A DNA stretch of 64,000 nt from Bryobacterales bacterium (GTDB taxonomy: Bacteria > Acidobacteriota > Terriglobia > Bryobacterales > UBA6623): NCBI GenBank assembly GCA_028819215.1, contig JAPPMG010000012.1, forward strand, positions 1 to 64,000, in the 5' to 3' direction. A program made the translations under genes and the position numbers. Shown here piece by piece: positions 36,251-43,379 of this stretch. How positions within the stretch are numbered: the stretch's first letter is position 1; the number at the start of each line of letters is the position of its first letter. The notes under the pieces were generated by a model. That model was given only the letters and a program-made list of their open reading frames with translations, did no database searches and was not told the DNA's origin.

Positions 36251-36799
36251 GAGGTAGCTGCCATCCGCCGTGTTGACGCGGATCGACTCGCCTTCCTTGA
36301 TGAATTGCGGCACCTGCACGACCAGTCCCGTCTCGGTCTTGGCTGGCTTGGTGACGTTGGTCACGGTAGCGCTCTTGATGGCTGGCTCGGTCTCGACGAC
36401 TTCCAAGTCGACTGCCGAAGGCAGGTCTAGGTTGAACGGCACGCCGTCCATGAACTGTACCCTTACGACCGTGTCGGGGATCATGTAGTTCACTTGGCTG
36501 CCGAGTTGATCCGCTGAGAGCTCAATCTGCTCGTAGTTCTCGGTGTTCATCAAGTGAAAGGTGTCGCCATCGGCATACAGGTACTGCATCTCCTGCGACT
36601 CGAGCATGACCTTCGGCACGAAGTCTTCCGAGGCAAACTTCAACTCCACCATCGCGCCCGAGCGATGGTTGCGCATCTTTGCCTGGACAAATCCCCGCTT
36701 GTTGCCCGGGGTCCTATGCTCGGTTTTGTGGATGGTGCAGATGTCGCCGTTGTAGCGAATCACCATGCCCGGCCGCAGCTGCGTGGCCTGTACGTTCAA
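36239..36799 (-). CDS. efp: elongation factor P
   Basis: 186 residues, normal length. EF-P relieves ribosomes stalled at polyproline. The three beta-barrel domains are recognised: MNVQATQLRPGMVIRYNGD at the start, the middle block YLYADGDTFHLMNTENYEQ, and VEVVETEPAIKSA-like domain 3 ending in GSYLGRA. The tip loop reads TPGNKRGF; the residue aligned with the modified Lys34 of E. coli is Asn33 or Lys34 depending on the gap. No EpmA, EpmB, EarP or Ymf-type modifier gene is in the window. A promoter-like TTGGGG-17-TACAAT lies upstream. Confidence 0.96.
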   Translation of the reverse strand: MNVQATQLRPGMVIRYNGDICTIHKTEHRTPGNKRGFVQAKMRNHRSGAMVELKFASEDFVPKVMLESQEMQYLYADGDTFHLMNTENYEQIELSADQLGSQVNYMIPDTVVRVQFMDGVPFNLDLPSAVDLEVVETEPAIKSATVTNVTKPAKTETGLVVQVPQFIKEGESIRVNTADGSYLGRA

Positions 36800-36851
36800 G
36801 TCGTGTCCCCCTTCCGGCCGCCCCGGTGACGCTCCGGCACCCTACGGTGCC

Positions 36852-36880
36852 ATTGTATCGTTGGGGCCGGCAGCCCCCAA
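36852..36880 (-). promoter_or_regulatory. predicted efp promoter
   Basis: On the minus strand TTGGGG (36875-36880) and TACAAT (36852-36857) are 17 bases apart. Transcription would start near 36845, giving a leader of about 45 bases before the efp ATG. The -10 matches consensus in five of six bases. Confidence 0.4.
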
Positions 36881-36905
36881 GCGTGCCGTTTTCCGAACGG
36901 AGCGC

Positions 36906-38672
36906 CTATTGCACCGATATCTCGAACGGTGCCATGTACATGGCGCCGTCGCTCAGTCTACCGGCGATACTTTCCAACTCCCTTGCGGCCCGGCTAGCGG
37001 CACCGAAGTTTCGCGGCACGAGTAGGCGAGCGGCAGCAGCCGAGAGATCACCGGACATCAGCGACTCCAACATGGAGCGACGCTCGGGGTAGGTGACGAT
37101 CCTGACCGGCTCGTCGGGATCGATCTCGGCGATCTGCTTGACTCGCTCCAGCGCGTCCAAGTAGCCGCCGAGCGAGTCTACAAGTCCGTTCCGCGCGGCT
37201 TGCGCCCCGATCCAGACCCGTCCTTCGGCCAGCTCGGCTATGGACTCGGCATCGTCTCCGCGGCCCTCGGCAACCCGATTGACAAAGGTCTCATAGATCG
37301 AGTCGACGTATCCGCGCAACTTCTCCCGCTCGGCACTGGTCATAGGACCGTAGTCCGATTCGATCGCGGTGAACTTCCCGCGGCTGAGGATCTCCTTGGT
37401 AATGCCGAGTTTGTTGTACAGGTCACGCAGATTCAGCCGGATCGTGAAGACACCGATCGACCCGGTATACGTTCCCGGATAGGCCACGATCGGCACATCG
37501 GGCACCGCGGCGATGTAGTAGCCGCCTGAAGCGGCAACGTTCGCCATGGAGACGACCATCGGCTTCTCCTGCCCCAGCCGGCGCACCGCATGGAGCATTT
37601 GTTCCGATGCGATGGCGTCGCCGCCCGGCGAGTCGATGCGCAGGACCACCGCATCGATGCTCTCGTCCTCGCGAATGGAATCGATCTGCGCTATGAAGTC
37701 AGCCGATGCGAGGGTACCGGAAGGACCCCCGAAAGGCGCCGGATTGGAGCGACCGCTATAGATCGTCCCCGAAGCATGTACCATCGCGATCTTCGGGCCG
37801 CCAGAACGGCCGCTAGCCGACTCCCTGGCGTACGTGGAGATCGCGACGCGATCAATCTCCTCAACTTCGAGGGCCTCGCTGAGTTCCTCGTAGAATTCGT
37901 CCTTGTACTGGACCGCATCGCTGAGGCCGTGCTCGCGAGCCTCGGCAGCCGCGAACGGCCCTTGGTCCATCACGGCCTGCCAGTGCGCCGCATCCTGGCC
38001 ACGCCCGGCGGCGATGCCATCTAGCAACTGGCCGTAGAACTCGTCCAGCATCTCGTCCAGAACTTGGCGCCACTCCGGGGACATCTCTTCGCGCGAGTAT
38101 GGCTCGCCAGCGCTCTTGTATCGGCCGGTGCGGATCACATCCGCTTCCACCCCCAGCTTGTCCAGCGCGCCCTTGAAGAACATGATTTCCAAGCGCAGTC
38201 CGCTCAGCGAGAGATAGCTCTCGGGCTGGATCACGATTCGATCAGCAATCGCAGCGATGTAATAGTCCTCGCGGCCAGCCAGTTCCAGGAACGCCCAGAC
38301 CGGCTTGCCGGACTCCTTGAAAGCTTCGATCGCCCAGCGCAGCTCCTGCGCTTTGGCCCAGCCCGCGCGCGATCCGTCGCACTGCAGGACCAAGGCCTTG
38401 ATGCGGTCGTCTTCGGCAGCCCGGCGAATCGCCCGGACCTGATCGAAGAGAGTGGCTTCTCCCGCGTTGTCGAAGGTCAGATAGTCGGGCAGATCCCAGT
38501 CGATGTATTCGGGGATGTCCCCGCTGAGCGGTACCACGACGGCCGAATCCGGCCCGATTTCGGTGGCGTCGCTCTGGGAGATGATCACCAGGGCCAACAA
38601 GACAACAAAGCCCAAGCCCGCCGCGACTGCGAGCGCGATGCCGGCCAGCACGCCCTTAACGAATTGACTCAT
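36906..38672 (-). CDS. sppA: signal peptide peptidase SppA, 67-kDa type
   Basis: 588 residues of the two-domain SppA family, a membrane-bound serine protease that clears cut signal peptides. A single N-terminal membrane segment spans about residues 8-31. The catalytic Lys is Lys186 (TGRYKSAGEPYS) and the nucleophile Ser382 (NVAASGGYYIAA); GTYTGSIGVF follows. A start at 38693 is possible but the ATG at 38672 has a strong GGAGGTG 3 bases upstream. The gene stands between efp and the pseudopilin genes on the same strand. Confidence 0.93.
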   Translation of the reverse strand: MSQFVKGVLAGIALAVAAGLGFVVLLALVIISQSDATEIGPDSAVVVPLSGDIPEYIDWDLPDYLTFDNAGEATLFDQVRAIRRAAEDDRIKALVLQCDGSRAGWAKAQELRWAIEAFKESGKPVWAFLELAGREDYYIAAIADRIVIQPESYLSLSGLRLEIMFFKGALDKLGVEADVIRTGRYKSAGEPYSREEMSPEWRQVLDEMLDEFYGQLLDGIAAGRGQDAAHWQAVMDQGPFAAAEAREHGLSDAVQYKDEFYEELSEALEVEEIDRVAISTYARESASGRSGGPKIAMVHASGTIYSGRSNPAPFGGPSGTLASADFIAQIDSIREDESIDAVVLRIDSPGGDAIASEQMLHAVRRLGQEKPMVVSMANVAASGGYYIAAVPDVPIVAYPGTYTGSIGVFTIRLNLRDLYNKLGITKEILSRGKFTAIESDYGPMTSAEREKLRGYVDSIYETFVNRVAEGRGDDAESIAELAEGRVWIGAQAARNGLVDSLGGYLDALERVKQIAEIDPDEPVRIVTYPERRSMLESLMSGDLSAAAARLLVPRNFGAASRAARELESIAGRLSDGAMYMAPFEISVQ

Positions 38673-38675
38673 TGC

Positions 38676-38682
38676 CACCTCC
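38676..38682 (-). promoter_or_regulatory. ribosome binding site of sppA
   Basis: GGAGGTG, close to the full anti-16S complement, ends 3 bases before the ATG at 38672 and selects it over the ATG at 38693. Confidence 0.6.
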
Positions 38683-38783
38683 GTATGGCTCATTGTACAA
38701 ACGGCCTGCTGAGGGCATTTCGCAGCGGCGCGCTCGCGCAGCCAGGCACGGCGGTCACCGCAGCGCTCGCATCGGCGCGCCCG

Positions 38784-39188
38784 CTACCACTCGTTGTAGG
38801 GCGTGCCCGCCAGCGATGTCTTGTCCGAGCCGCTGCGCACATCGAATAGGCCGGACTCGCCCGTCGGGCCGGTCTCGTTGATCAATTCCCAGGTTTCGCG
38901 AGAGTTGGTGATCGGATCGATCGGGATTTCGCGCAGGTAGCCCTCGTCAACTAGGTCGGCGAGCGACTGGGGCGGCGTTTCCTTATCGTAGGTGTACTGG
39001 TCGATCACTGACCGGATAGTGAGCAAGTTCGAGCGAAGCACGCTTTCTCGCGCCCTGACGATAGCCGAGGAGTAGAACGGGACGGCGATCGACACGATCG
39101 TGACGATGATCGTCAGCACGACCATCATCTCCAAGAGAGTGAAACCCTCCCGGGCCGAGACGGGATGAGCCGGTGCGCGATCTACCAT
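38784..39188 (-). CDS. type II secretion/type IV pilus-like pseudopilin
   Basis: 134 residues with a prepilin signal: SAREG then FTLLEMMVVLTIIVTIVSI, with cleavage expected after Gly and Glu at mature position 5. The rest carries a GspG-like pattern, SNLLTIRSVIDQYTYDKETPP then LVDEGYLREIPIDPIT. The overlap with the preceding pseudopilin gene is 7 bases. It would build the short pseudopilus of a secretion machine whose pore is the secretin upstream. No GspE or GspF gene is present in this window. Confidence 0.87.
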   Translation of the reverse strand: MVDRAPAHPVSAREGFTLLEMMVVLTIIVTIVSIAVPFYSSAIVRARESVLRSNLLTIRSVIDQYTYDKETPPQSLADLVDEGYLREIPIDPITNSRETWELINETGPTGESGLFDVRSGSDKTSLAGTPYNEW

Positions 39189-39916
39189 TCGCTGTACCTC
39201 GTGCCATCGAGCGCGATGCCCTGGCTCAGCGAGTAAACATCAAACACGTTGCGGCCGCTCCAACTGCGCCCCTCCGGCCGGTCTGACACCGAGAGCAGCC
39301 CCCATTCGCTCCTTCCAGTCATCGGGTCCATCGGAATCGAGCGCAAGAAGCGGATGGCACGCGACTCTTCGTCGTCCCTGGCCAGCGGATCCTCGGGCAT
39401 GCTTCCGAATTCGCCTTGCTGGGAACGATCGCTACCGAACGCGCCACTGCCGATCTGGGACCCGGTCGGGCGTCGAGATCCGATCCCGCCCATGGGATTC
39501 GGGCGGGTTCCGAGCGCCTGCGAAGGTTCCAGGCCGATGCCGGGCATGCCCGGGCTCATGCCGCCAGTCGGCATTCCGCCGGACAGCGGGCCGACGTCAA
39601 CACCTTCGACGAGCTCCTCCAAGCTCGTGGGATAGCCATGGTTGTTGGGGTCTAGCTGGCCCAGCCTGCCTTTGTCCGCCATGTCCTTGTAGCGATCGAT
39701 CGCTACGCGAATCTCGGTCAGCGCCGAGCGCAGGCGGCGCTCTTTTTCCCTCTGGACCTTGACCCGCGCCACGGGCACCGCCATCGTGGAGAGGATCAGC
39801 ATCAGGCTGAACGCGACGATCAGCTCGATCAGGGTCAGGCCGGTCTCGCCCGAGCTCGGCGCAAGCTGCCGCGCCACTCGTCGCGTCCAGCGCCCTGTCC
39901 GTCGCTGCGCGTCCAT
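39182..39916 (-). CDS. GspG-like pseudopilin with glycine/methionine-rich insertion
   Basis: 244 residues. The prepilin signal is SSGETG then LTLIELIVAFSLMLIL, with cleavage before Leu. After the helix comes RRLRSALTEIRVAIDRYKDMA, then a low-complexity Gly-Met-Pro-Ser stretch of about 85 residues (near 105-190), then IRFLRSIPMDPMTGRSEWGL, the GspG C-terminal pattern. The insertion is unusual for GspG. The gene lies 6 bases after the secretin stop and overlaps the next pseudopilin by 7 bases, so the three form one operon. Confidence 0.85.
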   Translation of the reverse strand: MDAQRRTGRWTRRVARQLAPSSGETGLTLIELIVAFSLMLILSTMAVPVARVKVQREKERRLRSALTEIRVAIDRYKDMADKGRLGQLDPNNHGYPTSLEELVEGVDVGPLSGGMPTGGMSPGMPGIGLEPSQALGTRPNPMGGIGSRRPTGSQIGSGAFGSDRSQQGEFGSMPEDPLARDDEESRAIRFLRSIPMDPMTGRSEWGLLSVSDRPEGRSWSGRNVFDVYSLSQGIALDGTRYSEW

Positions 39917-39922
39917 AGCCCC

Positions 39923-42352
39923 CTACTCGACCGAGATCTCAGTCTCCAGCGGCTCCACATCCAAGGTCTGGTTCGATGCGTCGCGCGGCGCGTTCGCAGT
40001 CACCCGGAGCTGTGCCGTGCCGGGTGCGAGCCCTTCGAACGTCAGCGTGACAAGCACCCCTTCGCCATCGGCGCCGCCCGCCCCGGGAAAGCGCGAGATG
40101 TTGACTGCCGCCAGCCCGTTGGCGTGCCTGATGCTGCGCGAGAAGATGATATCGCTGGCATCGTCGCCAGCCAGGAACGGTCCCCTCTCGATCCCGACCA
40201 GGCGCAGCTTCTCCCGATCATATTGGATGCGCAGGGGCATGCTGGCCAGTTCGACTGCATCGCCGACTACCAAAGAGAGAGTACCCCGCTGGTCGACCGG
40301 AATCACTGCCATCTCCGGCTCCAAGCTCAGCCGCGGTCCCTGGGTGGCCGGCACCTCGGCGGAGTCGGATTCTTCGGGACGATCGGGCTCGGCCTCGGGT
40401 GTCGGCGTTGACTGTCCGGTGTCGTCACTTGGCGGCGGCTCGGTGGGATCTGGTTCAGGTTGAGGCGCGACTGCAGGGTCGGGTACCGGCGCTTGCTCGG
40501 GGGCAACAGTGGCTGCGTCACCAGGCTCCACCCCGAGCGCGGGCTGGCCGTTGCCCCGCTGCTCATAGCGAAGCTCGAACTTCTGGTCCGTGCCGGAGGC
40601 GATCGTTCGCAAGTTGCTCTGCTCTATTCCCTGCATCCGCACGATGTGAGGAATGAGAACCAGCAGGATCTCGCTCTCGGAGCGCTGCACGTCTTCATCG
40701 CTGAAAAGCTTGCCAATCACCGGAATCTCGCCGAGAAACGGCACGCCAGCCCTGGTCTTGAAGATCTGTGACTGGTTCAGGCCGCCGATGACGCTGGCCT
40801 CCCCTTCCTGCACGCGGATGTCATGCTGGATCGTGCGCTGGCCGATGACAGGCTGCGAGATTCCACCGATATCGACGAAATCGCGCACATTGGAGATCTC
40901 GACTTCGACATGCATCGAGACGTCGCGGTTCGCATGGATCTTGGGAGTCAGCGAAACGTTCACGCCGACATCGGTGTAGGTGAACTGGGTGTTCACCAGC
41001 GGATTGATGCCCACGCCGCCAACCCCGGGCTGGAAGCTGCCGGTGGCGATCGGGATGCGGTCGCCGATGCGCAGGTCCGCTTGGTGGTTGTCGGCGGTGC
41101 GCACCCTGGGGGACTGCAGCAACTCTGTTTGCGAATTGCTGAACAACGCCGTGAGTTGGAAGCCGGGCAAGACGGTCGACCAACTACCCACGCCGACATC
41201 GCCGAAGCGATTCAGAGCGATCCCGCCAGCAGCATCGGCGCCCGTGTAGCCGATCGGGAACTGCAGGCCCTTGCCGCCGGGCGAGGTCGGCGCTAGGCCG
41301 AGCGTGCGCTTGGTGGACTTGCTGGTCTCTAGCACCAGCACGTCGACAACCACTTCGGGCTTGGGCTTGTCCATGTCGTGGACGATCTTCTCGGCAATGG
41401 CCACTTTGGAACGGCTGCCGCGGATCACCATGGCGTTCATGGAGGCCACAGTGAACAGTCGCCGCAGATCAGTCACGCCCCGGATGGCGGTCGACACCTC
41501 GGCCAGATCCTGCTGAGTCGAGAGGTTCGTTAGGTAGACCGTCTTGATCACCTCGTCTTCGAATTCCCGCCGCTTGTTGGGGTTGTCGTTGGCCACCATC
41601 ACCGTGTTGTGCGTGACTGTCTTCCAGAACGCCTTCGCTAGCAGGCCGACGTAGTCCAGAGCCTCTGGCAGGGTGGCATTGCGGATCTCGATCTCAACCT
41701 CGCTGTCGGAGAAGTCGGGGTCGAACAGGACGTTGATCCCGGCGAGCTTGCCGATGGTCTCGAAGACGACTCGCGACTGCTCCTTCAGCATCAGGTTGAT
41801 CGGCTCGGTGGAGAGCGGGACGAGATCGGCAGGCTCGGTGATCGACCCCACCATTCGCGCCCGTTCGAACCGGGCCTCTTCAAGCGCGCTCTGCCCCACC
41901 GCCTGGGGCGCCTCCCCCGCCCCGGCAAGCGCGTCCCGCTGCTCGATCAGCTCGATGGTCCTACGCCGCTCTTGCGCGGCGATGCTGGATGCGGGATCAA
42001 TGGCGAATGCCCGCTCGAACTCGGTCAGTGCCTCCTCGAGCAGTCCCTGCTGGCGCAGGTCCAGGCCCACGCTCACGTGAGCCTGCCCGGCCACGAAGCG
42101 CATCCGGCGCTCGGCCAGCGTAAAGCGGCTATCGCGCGGCGACTCCTGGCTGGCCAAGCTGTACATTTCCAACGCCTTGTCGAAATCGCCTGCCGCTTCC
42201 GCCGCGACACCCCGGCTGTACAGGCCCCTCGCCTTGCGGGAGGCTGCCGCAGCGGCGTCGACCGACACGAGCGATACGAGCAGCACCGCCACCGCGCCCA
42301 AGCGTCCGGGGCGCATTGGTGGCATGCTGGAGTATAGGGTCCGGGTGCGCAT
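39923..42352 (-). CDS. secretin (GspD/PilQ-like) with TPR and cohesin-like domains
   Basis: 809 residues. An N-terminal signal segment (GAVAVLLVSLVSVDAAAAA) is followed by TPR-like repeats (about 40-130). An N-domain with INVLFDPDFSDSEVEIEIRN comes next near 200, a secretin-N block with RRLFTVASMNAMVIRG near 300, and the secretin barrel about 330-600 (GFQLTALFSNSQTELLQSPR, VPFLGEIPVIGKLFSDE, LLVLIPHIVR). A proline-rich linker (about 625-680) leads to a C-terminal domain with cohesin-like PLRIQYDREKLRLVGIE and LVTLTFEGLAPGTAQLRV. This forms an outer-membrane pore. The ATG at 42352 is kept; ATGs 9 and 12 codons in are alternatives. Confidence 0.88.
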   Translation of the reverse strand: MRTRTLYSSMPPMRPGRLGAVAVLLVSLVSVDAAAAASRKARGLYSRGVAAEAAGDFDKALEMYSLASQESPRDSRFTLAERRMRFVAGQAHVSVGLDLRQQGLLEEALTEFERAFAIDPASSIAAQERRRTIELIEQRDALAGAGEAPQAVGQSALEEARFERARMVGSITEPADLVPLSTEPINLMLKEQSRVVFETIGKLAGINVLFDPDFSDSEVEIEIRNATLPEALDYVGLLAKAFWKTVTHNTVMVANDNPNKRREFEDEVIKTVYLTNLSTQQDLAEVSTAIRGVTDLRRLFTVASMNAMVIRGSRSKVAIAEKIVHDMDKPKPEVVVDVLVLETSKSTKRTLGLAPTSPGGKGLQFPIGYTGADAAGGIALNRFGDVGVGSWSTVLPGFQLTALFSNSQTELLQSPRVRTADNHQADLRIGDRIPIATGSFQPGVGGVGINPLVNTQFTYTDVGVNVSLTPKIHANRDVSMHVEVEISNVRDFVDIGGISQPVIGQRTIQHDIRVQEGEASVIGGLNQSQIFKTRAGVPFLGEIPVIGKLFSDEDVQRSESEILLVLIPHIVRMQGIEQSNLRTIASGTDQKFELRYEQRGNGQPALGVEPGDAATVAPEQAPVPDPAVAPQPEPDPTEPPPSDDTGQSTPTPEAEPDRPEESDSAEVPATQGPRLSLEPEMAVIPVDQRGTLSLVVGDAVELASMPLRIQYDREKLRLVGIERGPFLAGDDASDIIFSRSIRHANGLAAVNISRFPGAGGADGEGVLVTLTFEGLAPGTAQLRVTANAPRDASNQTLDVEPLETEISVE

Positions 42353-42400
42353 CGTCAGGCCGCTCTGAAGTTATGACGTTGCGACGGGCCGTAACGTGGA

Positions 42401-42880
42401 ATGTCCAAGCCGAAGCGATCCGGGAGCAGTGTGTTCGCGGAAAACCGCCGGGCACGCCGGATGTTCACGCTCCAAGAGACCGTCGAGAGCGGCATGGTGC
42501 TCACAGGCGCTGAGGTCAAGTCGTGTCGCGCCGGCAAGATCCAGCTCGCCGATGCGTACGCGACCATACGCAACGGCGAGATCTGGCTGCACAACGCTCA
42601 TATCAGCGCGTACACTCACGCCACGGTCGGCAACGCCGAGCCCGTGCGCATGCGCAAGCTACTGCTGCACCGCAGGGAAATCGACCGGCTAGCGGCCAAG
42701 GTCCAACAGAAGGGACTGACGCTGATCCCGACCAAGGTGTACGCTTCGAACGGGCGCATCAAGTGCGAGATCGCCCTCGCCAAGGGCAAGCAGCTCTATG
42801 ACAAGCGCGACGAGAAGCGCAAGGCGATCGAGAAAGACGAGGCGAGAGAAGCCGTTCGCAACCGCAGGAGTCGCGCGTAA
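42401..42880 (+). CDS. smpB: SsrA-binding protein SmpB
   Basis: 159 residues. SmpB binds tmRNA and allows trans-translation to rescue stalled ribosomes. The family blocks are VFAENRRARRMFTLQETVES near 11, GMVLTGAEVKSCRAGKIQLAD, YTHATVGNAEPVRMRKLLLH near 70-90 and the basic tail with KGKQLYDKRDEKRKAIEKDE. It is divergent from the secretin gene with 48 bases between starts. No tmRNA gene was recognised here. Confidence 0.95.
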   Translation: MSKPKRSGSSVFAENRRARRMFTLQETVESGMVLTGAEVKSCRAGKIQLADAYATIRNGEIWLHNAHISAYTHATVGNAEPVRMRKLLLHRREIDRLAAKVQQKGLTLIPTKVYASNGRIKCEIALAKGKQLYDKRDEKRKAIEKDEAREAVRNRRSRA

Positions 42881-42897
42881 CCCGGAAGCGGCGACGC

Positions 42898-43284
42898 TCA
42901 GCCGCCGAACGGCTCTGCGAAGACGTAGAACTTGAACTTCGCGACCTGCGAGCCGACGCCCCAGCGCGCCACCTTGTAGTCAACCCTGAGGAAGCGCACT
43001 TCCGGACTGGCGCCCAAGTCGAAGAGCAGCTGCCAGACTCCCGTATAGAACTTCTGGGGGAACGAGCGCAACGGCTCCTCGATCCACTCCTCGCCATCGA
43101 CAGAGCCCCGCACGCACACGTCGAGGCTCTCCTGCTCGACGATTTCGGTGATGCCCAGCGAAAGCAGCGCCGTGCCGCCGCCCGAAGCGATCTCGACCGG
43201 CTCTCCAGAGCCGCTCTCTTGCACGGTGGTTTCAGAAAAGAGGAAGCCAGGAAGCATAACGGCCCGCACGCGGCGAATGGTCAT
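42898..43284 (-). CDS. hypothetical protein of unknown function
   Basis: About 128 residues from the ATG at 43284; an earlier start at 43332 and a later ATG at 43257 (MLPGFLFSETT) are both possible. The sequence has alternating beta-strand-like segments with aromatic residues (SFPQKFYTGVWQLLFDLG, RFLRVDYKVARWGVG, FKFYVFAEP) and no cysteine cluster, signal or membrane segment. I do not recognise the family. It follows mutS2 on the same strand by about 95 bases, so it may share its transcript. Confidence 0.55.
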   Translation of the reverse strand: MTIRRVRAVMLPGFLFSETTVQESGSGEPVEIASGGGTALLSLGITEIVEQESLDVCVRGSVDGEEWIEEPLRSFPQKFYTGVWQLLFDLGASPEVRFLRVDYKVARWGVGSQVAKFKFYVFAEPFGG

Positions 43285-43379
43285 TCTAGCACTTGCGCGG
43301 AGTCGGTCCCAACAGGCGCGGGCAGCCTCCACTGACGCCAGGCCCCAGCGCCGCGCGGGCTGGCCGATTGCGTGAGAAG

